Shown here piece by piece: positions 28,618 through 41,005 of a stretch of 64,000 nucleotides of DNA. This stretch comes from Pseudomonas xantholysinigenes. Its GTDB lineage: Bacteria > Pseudomonadota > Gammaproteobacteria > Pseudomonadales > Pseudomonadaceae. Below the pieces are notes generated by a model. That model saw only the letters and a list, made by a program, of their open reading frames with translations, made no database searches and was not told the origin of the DNA. The stretch is from NCBI RefSeq assembly GCF_014268885.2, contig NZ_CP077095.1, positions 5,346,001 to 5,410,000 of the forward strand. Reading direction: 5' to 3'. Position 1 is the first letter of the stretch; every line of letters starts with the position of its first letter. The translations under genes were made by a program, and so were the position numbers.

Positions 28618-28710
28618 GGCGCTCTCCTGTGCGAGTGGGTTCGGGTAGCACCTGCTTGCCTCGTTGGCGGGCGAGTAAGGTGGGAACAGCGATGAAACGG
28701 TAGCGGTGGC

Positions 28711-29304
28711 TCAGATGCTCCAGCGGGCACTGAGCAGGCGTTCGTTGAGCAGGCCTGGCGCAACGGGCCGAGGCCGCCGCGCCAGGGCACCGTGGAAGGT
28801 GTCCAGTGCGTCCAGCAGGCGTTGCTCCAGCGCCGGGTCCAGGCGCGCCGGGCGGTCGCCGTCGGCATAGGCGATCTGGCTGTCGTCGGCGAAGATCCCT
28901 TGCAGGGTCTCCTGCGCCTTGAGCGCCGCCAGCACCGGCTTGAGGGCGTAGTCCACCGCGAGCATGTGGGCGATGCTGCCGCCGCTGGCGATCGGCAACA
29001 CCACCTTGTGTTCCAGGGCCCGCTCGGGCAGCAGGTCGAGCAGGGTCTTCAGGGCACCAGCAAACGATGCCTTGTACACCGGAGTGGCGACCAGCAGGCC
29101 GTCGGCCTGGGCCACCAGTTCGTTGAAGTGACGCACCTGCGGGCTGTCGAAGCGTGCGTGCAGCAGGTCCTCGGCGGGGAATTCCCGCACCTGGAAGGTC
29201 ACCACCTCGACACCGCGCTGTTGCAGCCAATCGCGCGAGTGTTCCAGCAGCACGCCGGAGCGGGAACGAAGACTGGGGCTACCACCGACAGATACAACCA
29301 GCAT
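28711..29304 (-). CDS. ssuE: NAD(P)H-dependent FMN reductase
   Basis: 197-aa flavodoxin-like reductase that supplies FMNH2 to SsuD. The N-terminal phosphate loop [18 protein letters not shown] and the flavin-site segment [23 protein letters not shown] are typical. It is the first gene of the ssu operon and is preceded by an AT-rich promoter region (29305-29445). Confidence 0.95.
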   Translation of the reverse strand: MLVVSVGGSPSLRSRSGVLLEHSRDWLQQRGVEVVTFQVREFPAEDLLHARFDSPQVRHFNELVAQADGLLVATPVYKASFAGALKTLLDLLPERALEHKVVLPIASGGSIAHMLAVDYALKPVLAALKAQETLQGIFADDSQIAYADGDRPARLDPALEQRLLDALDTFHGALARRPRPVAPGLLNERLLSARWSI

Positions 29305-29479
29305 TGAAAGCGCTTCCTTCGAATCAATTCAGGGCCGCGAGGGGTTGGCCCCGCTGGATGGGAATGACATTAACAGTTCGTCATATATATCTATAAATCA
29401 TATTTTCGTATTTATTTATTCCATAAAGAGATATTCAGATTTATCTCTGAGCGGCCTTGCCGAGGCGTCGGACCGGCCG

Positions 29480-29582
29480 GAAAGGGCCGCAAAGCGGCCC
29501 CGGCGATAGGTGCATTGATGCTGAGATCCTGGGGGTGCTGTGCACCCCTTTCGCGACACAAGGCCGCTCCTGCAGGGGATAT
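29480..29582. repeat. Composite REP-spacer-REP unit, copy A (diverged)
   Basis: A unit with the same order of segments as copies at 55450 and 62733: GGCCGC...GCGGCCCCGGCGAT, then GAGATCCTGGGG, then a REP half ending CGACACAAGGCCGCTCCTGC. The left REP arm is largely lost. Confidence 0.75.
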
Positions 29583-29603
29583 GCGTAGCTTTCTGCCAGG
29601 CAT

Positions 29604-29628
29604 AAAAAAGGGCCGTCGAAACGGCCCG
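29604..29628 (-). terminator. Intrinsic terminator of lsfA
   Basis: A 7-bp stem GGGCCGT/ACGGCCC with a CGAA tetraloop is followed on the minus strand by six T. It lies about 40 bases after the lsfA stop. Confidence 0.9.
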
Positions 29629-29669
29629 AAGATCCCTGCTTGGCTAAGAACAATGCAACGAGGAATTCA

Positions 29670-30308
29670 TCAGCGGTTGGGCTGCGGGGTCAGGCGCAGG
29701 TAGGGTTTGACCGCCCGGTAACCTTTCGGGAAGCGCTGCTTGATTTCGTCCTCGTCCTTGAGCGACGGCACGATCACCACCTCGTCGCCATCCTGCCAGT
29801 TGGCGGGGGTGGCGACCTTGTGGTTGTCGGTCAGCTGCAGCGAGTCGATCACCCGCAGGATCTCGTTGAAGTTGCGCCCGGTACTGGCCGGATAGGTGAT
29901 GGTCAGGCGCACCTTCTTGTTCGGGTCGATGACGAACAGCGAGCGCACCGTGAGGGTATCGCTGGCATTCGGATGGATCAGGTCGTACAGGTCGGAGACC
30001 TTGCGATCGGCATCAGCGATGATCGGGAAGTTGACCACGGTGTTCTGGGTCTCGTTGATGTCATCGATCCACTTGTGGTGCGAGTCCACCGGGTCGACCG
30101 ACAGGGCGATGGCCTTGACCCCGCGCTTGGCGAATTCGTCCTTGAGCTTGGCGGTCAGGCCCAGCTCGGTGGTGCACACCGGGGTGAAGTCGGCCGGATG
30201 GGAGAACAGCACGCCCCAGCTGTTGCCCAGCCATTCGTGGAAACGGATCTTGCCGGCGCTGGAATCCTGTTCGAAATCGGGGGCGATGTCGCCGAGTTTG
30301 AGGCTCAT
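29670..30308 (-). CDS. lsfA: 1-Cys peroxiredoxin LsfA
   Basis: 212-aa peroxiredoxin reducing peroxides in the cytoplasm. The peroxidatic cysteine is C45 in SHPADFTPVCTTELG. The C-terminal extension (KVRLTITYPASTGRNFNEILRVIDSLQL) is that of the Prx6/1-Cys class. LsfA is induced by sulfur limitation in Pseudomonas, which fits its place beside ssu and tau. It has its own AT-rich upstream region and its own terminator. Confidence 0.94.
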   Translation of the reverse strand: MSLKLGDIAPDFEQDSSAGKIRFHEWLGNSWGVLFSHPADFTPVCTTELGLTAKLKDEFAKRGVKAIALSVDPVDSHHKWIDDINETQNTVVNFPIIADADRKVSDLYDLIHPNASDTLTVRSLFVIDPNKKVRLTITYPASTGRNFNEILRVIDSLQLTDNHKVATPANWQDGDEVVIVPSLKDEDEIKQRFPKGYRAVKPYLRLTPQPNR

Positions 30309-30427
30309 GGAAGCGGCTCCTGTGCTGTGTCTGGCCTTGTGGGTTCAATGTGCCTGCTTCCATATAAAAACAAAAAGAATAAATATCGATTTATTTATAA
30401 CCAGAACGAATACGAATGCGCAGGCAC

Positions 30428-30456
30428 AAAAAAGCCTCGCATCAGGCGAGGCTTTC
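30428..30456 (-). terminator. Intrinsic terminator of the porin gene
   Basis: The stem AAGCCTCGC/GCGAGGCTT with loop ATCAG or similar is followed on the minus strand by a T run. It lies about 20 bases after the porin stop. Confidence 0.9.
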
Positions 30457-30473
30457 TTGCGTAGCGCTACGAC

Positions 30474-31829
30474 TTACATGAAGGCGTAAGTGTAGTTGAC
30501 GATGAAGCGAGTCTGGTCCTGGTCGGCAGCGGAGCCCGAACCGGTACCACGGTAGACACCCTGGCGCAGGCTGAAGCCCAGGCCTTTGAGGGCGCCGCCC
30601 TGCAGGACGTAGTCGATACGCGCATCGCGTTCCCACTCGCTGAAGGTGCCATGGCCATTGGTGGCACGGCCGTCTTCACCACGCAGGTAGGCAACGGATG
30701 CCTTCAGGCCCGGAACACCCAGGCCAGCGAAGTCGTAGGAGTACTGACCGAAGGTGGTGTTTTCACCGGCCTTGGCGAACTGGTTGATCATGCTGTCGGT
30801 GAACAGGTAGAAGCTCGCGCCGCCGTTACCTTCCAGCGGGGAGTTCAAGCCGTCCTTGCGCACGTTGCCCTGGTTCAGCCAGACGAAGCCGCCGTCATCG
30901 CTGATCTGCTGGTGGCCCAGCATCAGCGCGTGGCTACCCAGGGTATAGGTGAACATCGCCGACCAGGTCTTGTTGTCGACTTCGCCGGCATGCTTGGCGT
31001 AACCGCCGTTGTTGCCGAAGGCGTAGCCGGTCTCACCGTTCTTGCCGTCCTTGCTGCTGTCGAAGTAGCGCAGGTCGGTCTTGAACGATTGGTTCTGGTC
31101 GATCTGGTAAACGTGGGTCAGGCCCAGGAAGTGCTGCTTGTAGTAGTCTTCCAGGTTCGAGTAGTAGTACTGCAGGGTCAGGTCTTTGGTGACCTTCCAG
31201 TCGCCACCGGCGAACTGGAACTTGTTGCTGTCGCGGAACGCGCCGTTACCGGAAACGGCCAGGCCGGTACGGTTGCTCGAGGCACGACCCATGGCATGGG
31301 TCAGCTGACCGGCGTTGATGGTGAGATTATCGATCTCTTTGGTCTGCAGGGTGCCACCCTCGAAGGTTTGTGGCAGCAGACGACCATCGTTGGACACCAG
31401 GATCGGCAGGTTCGGCGCCAGCGCGCTGCCGTAGTGAACCTCGGTCTTGGAGAAGCGTGCTTTGGCATTGGCACCGAAACGGGCCCACTGGGCCACGGAG
31501 GAACCATTGCTTTCGCTTGGCATGAAGGTACTGCCATCCTGGTGGTAGCCTTTGCCGCCATCCAGGTGGATGCCCCACAGGGCCTGGGCATCGACACCAA
31601 AGCCAACGGTGCCTTGGGTGAAGCCGGAGATGTAGTCAAGCTTGAAGCCTTGACCCGACTCACGCACGTCAGGGCGTGGCTTGCTGCCATGCGCTTCACG
31701 GTTGTCGTTGTTGAAGTACATGGTGCGCGAGCTCACGGACAGCTTGCTGTCCTCGATGAACCCTGCAGCGCCTGCTTGTTGGGCGATTACCCCCAGTGCC
31801 ACGGCCAGGGCCAGGCTGGACTTGTACAT
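30474..31829 (-). CDS. OprD-family outer-membrane porin
   Basis: 451-aa outer-membrane channel. The signal peptide MYKSSLALAVALGVIAQQAG is cleaved near GAAGF. The opening FIEDSKLSVSSRTMYFNNDNR and the repeated alternating beta-strands with GxxAQA-type segments fit the OprD/OprE/OprQ family. The last residue is an aromatic-methionine pair (YAFM), close to the C-terminal aromatic signal used by Bam. Located between lsfA and tau, it may admit sulfonates or other sulfur compounds; that substrate is inference from position. Confidence 0.9.
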   Translation of the reverse strand: MYKSSLALAVALGVIAQQAGAAGFIEDSKLSVSSRTMYFNNDNREAHGSKPRPDVRESGQGFKLDYISGFTQGTVGFGVDAQALWGIHLDGGKGYHQDGSTFMPSESNGSSVAQWARFGANAKARFSKTEVHYGSALAPNLPILVSNDGRLLPQTFEGGTLQTKEIDNLTINAGQLTHAMGRASSNRTGLAVSGNGAFRDSNKFQFAGGDWKVTKDLTLQYYYSNLEDYYKQHFLGLTHVYQIDQNQSFKTDLRYFDSSKDGKNGETGYAFGNNGGYAKHAGEVDNKTWSAMFTYTLGSHALMLGHQQISDDGGFVWLNQGNVRKDGLNSPLEGNGGASFYLFTDSMINQFAKAGENTTFGQYSYDFAGLGVPGLKASVAYLRGEDGRATNGHGTFSEWERDARIDYVLQGGALKGLGFSLRQGVYRGTGSGSAADQDQTRFIVNYTYAFM

Positions 31830-32391
31830 GTTTTGCTCCTCTACGTTCTAATTTTTGTGCGTCTCAAGTGGTGGGATCTGCTGCCCCACTCACCCGGATC
31901 GGCGATTTAGCACCAAAGCGTGACCGCCAAGTCAACCCTCAAGGGTCGATTCGCGACTTTCGTCTAAGACCGCGTCCTGCGCTACAGGATAATGACAATC
32001 CTATAAATCCAAAATGACCGTTTTATGAATCGGTAAGATTTTTACGGAATAACTTTGGAACCTTTACTGCCAAAAGTTGTATCGACGACGTCAATCATAC
32101 CTTTAGGTTATTTGCAAACGTTTGCCGGTGGGCAAACCGGTGACCGGCAAGCGGAACCGAAAAAGGCTAGCAGCCCCTTGCGATTACGCCACCCAGCCCC
32201 CCCACCCAATAGGAGCCAGGCTGGCTGGCGACGCAGCCGCCACGGTGTTCGCCACAAACCAACGGTGTCGCTGCTCACCGGCAAGGCCAGCTCCGACTAA
32301 GCTAATGCAAAAAGGTTATTTATTTTAAGTTTCTTAGATCACTTAGGCTTCTCGCCATCCATTCCCCGAATGCCTGACGAGAGGTTCAACC
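31830..32391. other. Divergent control region between porin and tauA
   Basis: These 562 bases hold no supported gene. AT-rich parts occur at 31960-32120 (upstream of the porin) and 32300-32350 (just before tauA). The middle (32160-32290) is GC-rich and resembles eroded repeat DNA. It should contain both promoters. Confidence 0.65.
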
Positions 32392-33363
32392 ATGATCCCG
32401 CACGCTCCGCTGCGCCTGTTCGCCGCCCTGACCCTCGCCAGCGCCAGCTGGGCGGCCCAGGCCGCCGACCTGACCGTGGCCTACCAGACCACCGTCGACC
32501 CGGCCAAGGTCGCCCAGGTCGACGGCGCCTATGAAAAAGCCAGCCAGGCCAGCATCGACTGGCGCAAATTCGACAACGGCGCCGATGTGATCACCGCCGT
32601 GGCCAGCGGCGACGTGCAGATCGGTTACCTCGGCTCCAGCCCGCTGGCCGCCGCCGCCACCCGCAAGCTGCCGGTGGAAACCTTCCTGATCGCCACCCAG
32701 ATCGGCGCCGGCGAAGCGCTGGTCGCCCGCGACAGCATCAAGACCCCGCAGGACCTGGTCGGCAAGAAGGTCGCCGTGCCATTCGTTTCCACCGGCCACT
32801 ACAGCCTGCTGGCCGCGCTGAAGAGCTGGAACATCGACCCGGCCAAAGTGCAAATCCTCAACCTCGCGCCGCCGGCGATCATCGCTGCCTGGAAGCGCAG
32901 CGACATCGACGCCACCTATGTCTGGGACCCGGCCCTGGGCGTGGCCAAGGAAAACGGCAAGGTACTGATCACCTCAGGCGAGCTGGCAAGCAAGGGCGCA
33001 CCGACCTTCGATGCCTGGATCGTGCGCAAGGACTTCGCCGCCAAGCACCCAGAGATCGTCAAGTCGTTCGCCAAGGTCACCCTTGACGCCTACGCCGACT
33101 ACCGCAAGGACCCGCAGGCCTGGCTGGCCGACAAGGACAACGTCGCCAAGCTGGCCAAGCTGTCCGGGGCCAAGCCCACTGACATCCCGGTGCTGCTGCA
33201 GGGCAACGTCTACCCATTGGCCGCCGACCAGGCCAGCGCCCTCGGCGCGCCGACCACCCAGGCGCTGACCGACACCGCGACCTTCCTCAAGCAACAAGGC
33301 AAGGTCGACGCGGTACTGCCGGACTACTCGCCGTACGTCAGCGCCCAGTACCTCCCCAACTGA
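32392..33363 (+). CDS. tauA: Periplasmic taurine-binding protein
   Basis: 323-aa binding protein. The signal peptide ends at AAQA-AD. The mature start LTVAYQTTVDPAKVAQVDGAYEKAS and the later IDWRKFDNGADVITAVASGDVQIGYLGSSPLA are typical TauA segments. It delivers taurine to TauBC. It is the first of four rightward tau genes, preceded by GAGAGG ten bases before the ATG. Confidence 0.95.
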   Translation: MIPHAPLRLFAALTLASASWAAQAADLTVAYQTTVDPAKVAQVDGAYEKASQASIDWRKFDNGADVITAVASGDVQIGYLGSSPLAAAATRKLPVETFLIATQIGAGEALVARDSIKTPQDLVGKKVAVPFVSTGHYSLLAALKSWNIDPAKVQILNLAPPAIIAAWKRSDIDATYVWDPALGVAKENGKVLITSGELASKGAPTFDAWIVRKDFAAKHPEIVKSFAKVTLDAYADYRKDPQAWLADKDNVAKLAKLSGAKPTDIPVLLQGNVYPLAADQASALGAPTTQALTDTATFLKQQGKVDAVLPDYSPYVSAQYLPN

Positions 33364-33381
33364 TACCGCCCGGAGCCCGTC

Positions 33382-34172
33382 ATGGCCTTGCTCGAGCTGG
33401 AGCGCATCAGCGCACAGTACCCCGGCGCCAGCACCCCGGTGCTGGCCGACATCAACCTGAGCCTGGGTCCGCGCCAACTGCTGGTGGCCCTCGGCCCTTC
33501 CGGTAGCGGCAAGACCTCGCTGCTCAACCTGATCGCCGGCTTCGTCGCCCCCAGCGGCGGGCACATCAGCCTCGACGGCGTGCCGGTGCAAGGCCCGGGC
33601 GCCGAACGCGGCGTGGTGTTCCAGGACGACGCCCTGCTGCCCTGGCAGGATGTGCTCGGCAACGTCGCCTTTGGCCTGGCCCTGGCCGGCGTGCCGCGCC
33701 CGCTGCGCGAAGCCAAGGCCCGTGAGATGCTGGCGCTGGTCGACCTCGCCGGCTTCGGCGAACGGCGCATCTGGCAATTGTCCGGTGGCCAGAAACAACG
33801 CGTGGGCCTGGCCCGGGCGCTGGCCGCCGACCCACGGGTGCTGCTGATGGACGAGCCGTTCGGCGCCCTCGACGCCTTCACCCGTGAGCAGATGCAGGAA
33901 CTGCTGCTGCAGGTCTGGCAGCGCACCGCCAAGCCGGTGTTCCTGATCACCCACGACATTGAAGAAGCGGTGTTCCTCGCCACCGAGCTGGTGCTGCTGG
34001 CGCCCAATCCGGGACGGGTGGTCGAGCGCTTGCAACTGGACTTCGGCCAGCGCTATGCCGCCGGTGAGTCGGCCCGGGCGATCAAGTCCGATCCCCGCTT
34101 CATCGAGACCCGCGAACATGTGCTGGCGCGGGTGTTCTCCCAACGCCAAGCCACACGACAGGAGGCATCCGC

Positions 34173-34176
<4 letters not shown>
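33382..34176 (+). CDS. tauB: Taurine ABC transporter ATPase
   Basis: 264-aa ATPase. Walker [10 protein letters not shown] is near residue 40, the signature [15 protein letters not shown] near 133, and Walker [13 protein letters not shown] near 155. The switch histidine is in LITHDIEEA. It starts 18 bp after tauA and overlaps tauC by four bases (34173-34176). Confidence 0.95.
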
Positions 34177-35892
<1,716 letters not shown>

Positions 35893-35905
35893 GGTTTCCT
35901 GTGCG

Positions 35906-35983
35906 GGCCTCTTCGCGGGACAAGCCCGCTCCTACAGGGATCGCGTAACCCTTGTAGGAGCGGGCTTGTCCCGCGAAGAGGCC
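35906..35983. repeat. REP pair with 31-bp perfect arms
   Basis: Arms 35906-35936 and 35953-35983 are perfect complements around a 16-base loop. They lie between the convergent ends of tauD and betT and may block read-through in both directions. Confidence 0.93.
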
Positions 35984-35992
35984 GGAACAGGC

Positions 35993-37996
35993 TTACCTCA
36001 CCAGATGCAGGAACTGCATGTGCCGCTCGTACTGGTCGAGGATGTCGTTGATGATCTGCTCCTTGCTGTAGCCGACCAGGTCGTAGTTCTGGCTACCCTC
36101 GGACAAATGCACCTCCGCCCGGTAATAGCGGCGGTTCTTCAACTCCTGCGTGCCCAGCCCACCCAAGGCGAACGAGGGGGTGAAATACCCGCGCATCTGC
36201 ACCTGGTAGATGAACGGCTGTTCCTCGCCATGGCCGATCTTCAGGCTGACGTTGTCGTGGCTCGGGTCGTCCTGGGTGATCAGCACCAGGCCCTTCTGCT
36301 CGAACACTTCACGCACGTCGGCGATCGCCGGGCGCACTACATCGTCCATGAAGCGGTACACCTCATCGCGTGACGGGAAGTGCACCGCCTGGCTCAGGCG
36401 CTGGCGCCAGCCTCCACGACCACGTCGGGACTGGGCGAACGGCGCCAGCGAATGCATCTGCGCGATCTGCCGCTGCGACTCGAGGTAGAAGGCCTTGTGC
36501 AGCCCCCACATCATGCACAGCAGGATCAGCGAGAACGGCAGCGAGGTCAGCACCACCGCCGACTTCAGCGAATCGATGCTGCCGGCGAACAACAACCCGC
36601 TGGTGATCAGCGCGGTCATCGCGCCCCAGAAGATGCGCAGCCAGTTCGGCCCGTCCTCGTCGGCGCCACCGCCCTTGGCCGACAGCGTCGACAGCACCAC
36701 GGTGCCGGAGTCGGCCGAGGTGACGAAGAACACGAAGCTGATGAACACCGTCACGGCGATCACCGTCTTGCTCCACGGGTAGGTCTCCAGCAGCAGGTAC
36801 AGGCTCATCGACGGGTTGTCGATGGCCGACTGGCCGAGGGCGGTCATGCCGTGGTTGATCACCTGGTCCAGGGCGCTGTTGCCGAAGATCGACATCCACG
36901 CCAGGGTGAAGCCCAGCGGGATCAGCAACACGCCAAAGACGAACTCGCGGATGGTGCGCCCACGCGAAATGCGCGCGATGAACAGCCCCACGAACGGCGC
37001 CCAGGCAATCCACCAGGCCCAGTAGAACACCGTCCAGCCGCCCAGCCAGTCGCGTTGCTCGCCGTAGGCGTAGACATCGAAGCTCTTGCGCGGCAAGGCG
37101 CCGAGGTAGTCGCCCAGGTTCTGGATCAGGGTATTGAACAGATGCTGGGTAGGCCCGGCGAACAGTACGAACAGCAGCAGCGCGCAGGCCAGGAACAGGT
37201 TGATGTCGCTCATCACCCGCACGCCCTTCTCTACCCCGGCGACCGCCACCGCCACCGCCGCGCCCATCATCAGGGTAATGAGGATCACCTGGATCCACTG
37301 GCTGTGGCTGATGCCGAACAGGTAGTCGAGGCCGGCATTCAGGTGCAGTACGCCAAAGCCCATGTCGGCGCCCAGGCCGAACACCGTGGCGATGATGCCG
37401 AAGCCGTCCACCGCGTAGCCGATCGGGCCGTTGATGCGCTTGCCGATCAGCGGGTACAGCGCCGAGCGCAGGGCCAGCGGCAGGTTGTGGCGGTAGGCGA
37501 AGTAGGCCAGCGCCATGCCGACGAAGGCGAACACGCCCCAGCCATGCAGGCCCCAGTGCAGGAACAGGATCTGCATCGCCTGGCGCCCGGCCTCGGCCGT
37601 GCCCGCCTCGCCTTGCGGCGGCTGCAGCATGTGGGTCAGAGGCTCGGAGACGCAGAAGAAGAACAGCGTGATGCTGATGCCGGCGGCGAACAGCATGCCG
37701 GCCCAGGACAGGTAACTGAACTCGGGTTCGTCGTGGTCGGCACCGAGCTTGATCTTGCCGTAGCCAGACAAGGCGGTGACCACCACGAAGACCAGGTACA
37801 GGGTCATGGCCAGCATGTAGTACCAGCCGACCGTGTTGGCCGCCCAGTTCTGCGCCGCCAGCAACCATTCACCCGCCGCTTGTGGGAAGGCGATGACCAC
37901 CAGGCCGAAAAGGAGGATGAAACTTGCCGCGAAGTAGAACACGGGGGGGTTCATGCGGATCTTGCCATTGGCAAGGTCGGGGGTCGGTGCACTCAT
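35993..37996 (-). CDS. betT: BCCT-family transporter, BetT-type choline carrier
   Basis: 667-aa inner-membrane carrier with about twelve membrane segments, followed by a long cytoplasmic C-terminal domain (about 500-667). That long tail is the feature of BetT, which regulates uptake in response to osmotic stress. Family landmarks include FLHWGLHGWGVFAFVGMALAYFAYR and YWAWWIAWAPFVGLFIARISRGRTIREF. The predicted substrate is choline. Its place inside a sulfur-acquisition region is odd and could mean a sulfur-containing quaternary amine, but no residue seen here shows that. Confidence 0.88.
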   Translation of the reverse strand: MSAPTPDLANGKIRMNPPVFYFAASFILLFGLVVIAFPQAAGEWLLAAQNWAANTVGWYYMLAMTLYLVFVVVTALSGYGKIKLGADHDEPEFSYLSWAGMLFAAGISITLFFFCVSEPLTHMLQPPQGEAGTAEAGRQAMQILFLHWGLHGWGVFAFVGMALAYFAYRHNLPLALRSALYPLIGKRINGPIGYAVDGFGIIATVFGLGADMGFGVLHLNAGLDYLFGISHSQWIQVILITLMMGAAVAVAVAGVEKGVRVMSDINLFLACALLLFVLFAGPTQHLFNTLIQNLGDYLGALPRKSFDVYAYGEQRDWLGGWTVFYWAWWIAWAPFVGLFIARISRGRTIREFVFGVLLIPLGFTLAWMSIFGNSALDQVINHGMTALGQSAIDNPSMSLYLLLETYPWSKTVIAVTVFISFVFFVTSADSGTVVLSTLSAKGGGADEDGPNWLRIFWGAMTALITSGLLFAGSIDSLKSAVVLTSLPFSLILLCMMWGLHKAFYLESQRQIAQMHSLAPFAQSRRGRGGWRQRLSQAVHFPSRDEVYRFMDDVVRPAIADVREVFEQKGLVLITQDDPSHDNVSLKIGHGEEQPFIYQVQMRGYFTPSFALGGLGTQELKNRRYYRAEVHLSEGSQNYDLVGYSKEQIINDILDQYERHMQFLHLVR

Positions 37997-38173
37997 TGAA
38001 CGGGCACCTCGTCGAAGGACGTGAGGTTCGGATTGAACGGGTTCAGCAAAGGCAATTCCTCCTTTTGAACACCGGCAATGGACCAGCGTTTTTCGTTGAA
38101 CAAGCGTTCAAGTTAAACATGGATCGAGTTTCAATGCGACCCGATGCCGCTGGGCGGGGCATCGGCGGCGGTG

Positions 38174-38260
38174 CCTTCGCGGGTAAACCCGCTCCCACAG
38201 GATCGCGCTGTCAGACGATTCTGCGCCATGCCTGTGGGAGCGGGTTTACCCGCGAAAAGG
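38174..38260. repeat. REP pair upstream of betT
   Basis: Arms at 38174-38201 and 38231-38260 share the core CGCGGGTAAACCCGCTCCCAC. They lie between the betT leader and the end of the serine acetyltransferase gene. Confidence 0.92.
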
Positions 38261-38271
38261 CCGGGACAGGG

Positions 38272-39204
<933 letters not shown>

Positions 39205-39257
39205 GGTGTTTCTCCTGCCGAGTAGGCCATCTGCCTTGTTATTGCCTGTTCCGGCGT

Positions 39258-39327
39258 CTTCGCGGGCAAGCCCGCTCCCACAGGCTTGGTGCTGCACCTG
39301 AGGGAGCGGGCTTGCCCGCGAAAAGGC
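39258..39327. repeat. REP pair
   Basis: Arms with core CGCGGGCAAGCCCGCTCCCAC (39260-39280) and its complement (39302-39322) lie upstream of the serine acetyltransferase gene. Confidence 0.9.
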
Positions 39328-39532
39328 CAATACGGGATAGATGCGATCCACAATACGTCAAATTCACCTCTTGGAAAAAACAACGCTTTATTCCATCCTG
39401 AGCTAAGTCGGGCATAAGCCCCTGAAAAGTAAAAACAGGAATAACAACCTGATTTTTTATTATTTCCAGACCTATAAAGCTCACCTCTATAGTCGCCACC
39501 TCACTACTTCCACAACAAGCGCGGGGCATGCC

Positions 39533-40339
39533 ATGACCAAATTCACCAAACCCCTTCTCAATGCCAGCCTGGCGCTGCTGCTCGGCACCGGTCTGCTCGG
39601 CCAGGCCTTCGCCGGCGAGCAACTGAAGACCATCCAGGAAAAAGGCGTGCTCAACGTCGGCCTGGAAGGCACTTATCCACCGTTCAGCTTCCAGGATGAA
39701 AACGGCAAGCTGACCGGCTTCGAGGTCGAACTGTCCGAGCTGCTGGCCAAGGAGCTGGGGGTCAAGGCCAAGGTCCAGCCGACCAAGTGGGACGGCATCC
39801 TCGCCGCCCTGGAGTCCAAGCGCCTGGACGTGGTGATCAACCAGGTGACCATCTCCGAGGAGCGCAAGAAGAAGTACGACTTCTCCGAGCCCTACACCGT
39901 TTCCGGCATCCAGGCCCTGGTGCTCAAGGGCAGCGACAACGAGAAGAACATCAAGACCGCCGCGGACCTCGGCGGCAAGAAGGTCGGCGTCGGCCTGGGC
40001 ACCAACTACGAGCAATGGGTGAAACAGGACGTGCCGACCGCCGATGTCCGCACCTACGAAGACGATCCGACCAAATTCGCCGACCTGCGCAACGGCCGTA
40101 TCGACGCCATCCTGATCGACCGCCTGGCCGCGCTCGAATACGTGCAGAAAACCGCCAAGGACAAGAAGCCAACCGCGCTTGCCGGCGAGAAATTCTCCAA
40201 GCTGGAATCGGGCGTGGCCCTGCGCAAGGGTGAACCAGAGCTGCTCGAGGCGCTGAACAAGGCCATCGACAAGCTCAAGGCCGACGGCACGCTGGCCAAG
40301 CTGTCCGAGAAGTACTTCGGTGCCGATGTCACCAAATGA
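39533..40339 (+). CDS. tcyJ: Cystine-binding periplasmic protein, FliY/TcyJ type
   Basis: 268-aa binding protein of the polar amino-acid class. The signal peptide ends at GQAFA-GE. The mature start LKTIQEKGVLNVGLEGTYPPFSFQDENGKLTGFEVELSE and the VVINQVTISEERKKKYDFSEPY segment are characteristic of the cystine-binding FliY group. It is followed directly by its permease (overlap) and ATPase genes. The AT-rich 39380-39510 region upstream should hold the promoter. Confidence 0.92.
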   Translation: MTKFTKPLLNASLALLLGTGLLGQAFAGEQLKTIQEKGVLNVGLEGTYPPFSFQDENGKLTGFEVELSELLAKELGVKAKVQPTKWDGILAALESKRLDVVINQVTISEERKKKYDFSEPYTVSGIQALVLKGSDNEKNIKTAADLGGKKVGVGLGTNYEQWVKQDVPTADVRTYEDDPTKFADLRNGRIDAILIDRLAALEYVQKTAKDKKPTALAGEKFSKLESGVALRKGEPELLEALNKAIDKLKADGTLAKLSEKYFGADVTK

Positions 40340-41004
40340 TCGCTGAAAGCCTGCAACTCGTTGTCGATTCCGCGCCCTTCCTGCTCAAGGGCGCGGGTTA
40401 TACCGTGCTGCTCAGCGTCGGCGGCATGTTCTTTGGCCTGGTGCTGGGCTTTGCCCTGGCGCTGATGCGTCTGTCGAAGATCCTGCCGCTGGACTGGCTC
40501 GCGCGCATCTATGTGTCGTTCTTCCGCGGCACGCCGCTGCTGGTGCAGCTGTTCGTGATCTACTTCGGCTTGCCACAGATCGGCATCGAACTCGATCCGA
40601 TCCCGGCGTCGCTGATCGGTCTGTCGCTGAACATGGCGGCGTACATCTGCGAAATCCTCCGCGCGGCGATCTCTTCGATCGATCGTGGCCAGTGGGAAGC
40701 CGCCGCCAGCATCGGCATGACCCGGACCCAGGCCATGCGCCGGGCGATCCTGCCGCAAGCCTTGCGCACCGCCCTGCCGCCGCTGGGCAACAGCTTCATC
40801 TCGCTGGTCAAGGACACCGCCCTGGCGGCGACCATCCAGGTGCCCGAGCTGTTCCGCCAGGCGCAGTTGATCACCGCGCGGACCTTCGAAGTCTTTACCA
40901 TGTACCTGGCTGTCGCCGTGATCTACTGGATTCTCTGCAGCATCCTGGCGCACTTCCAGAACCGCATGGAAGCGCGAGTCAACCAGCACGACCAGGAGCA
41001 CTGA
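40336..41004 (+). CDS. tcyL: Cystine ABC transporter permease, YecS/TcyL type
   Basis: 222-aa HisMQ-class permease with about five membrane segments. SFFRGTPLLVQLFVIYFGLPQIGIEL and the coupling loop WEAAASIGMTRTQAMRRAILPQALRTALPPLGN are typical. Its ATGA start overlaps the binding-protein stop (40336-40339). Confidence 0.93.
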   Translation: MIAESLQLVVDSAPFLLKGAGYTVLLSVGGMFFGLVLGFALALMRLSKILPLDWLARIYVSFFRGTPLLVQLFVIYFGLPQIGIELDPIPASLIGLSLNMAAYICEILRAAISSIDRGQWEAAASIGMTRTQAMRRAILPQALRTALPPLGNSFISLVKDTALAATIQVPELFRQAQLITARTFEVFTMYLAVAVIYWILCSILAHFQNRMEARVNQHDQEH

Positions 41005-41005
41005 G

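Larger units (their letters stand above)
29305..29669. other. Intergenic region between ssuE and lsfA
   Basis: These 365 bases contain no gene. From 29370 to 29445 the sequence is very AT-rich against a GC-rich background and should carry the ssu promoter and activator sites. It is followed by a composite REP unit (29480-29582) and the lsfA terminator (29604-29628). Confidence 0.7.
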
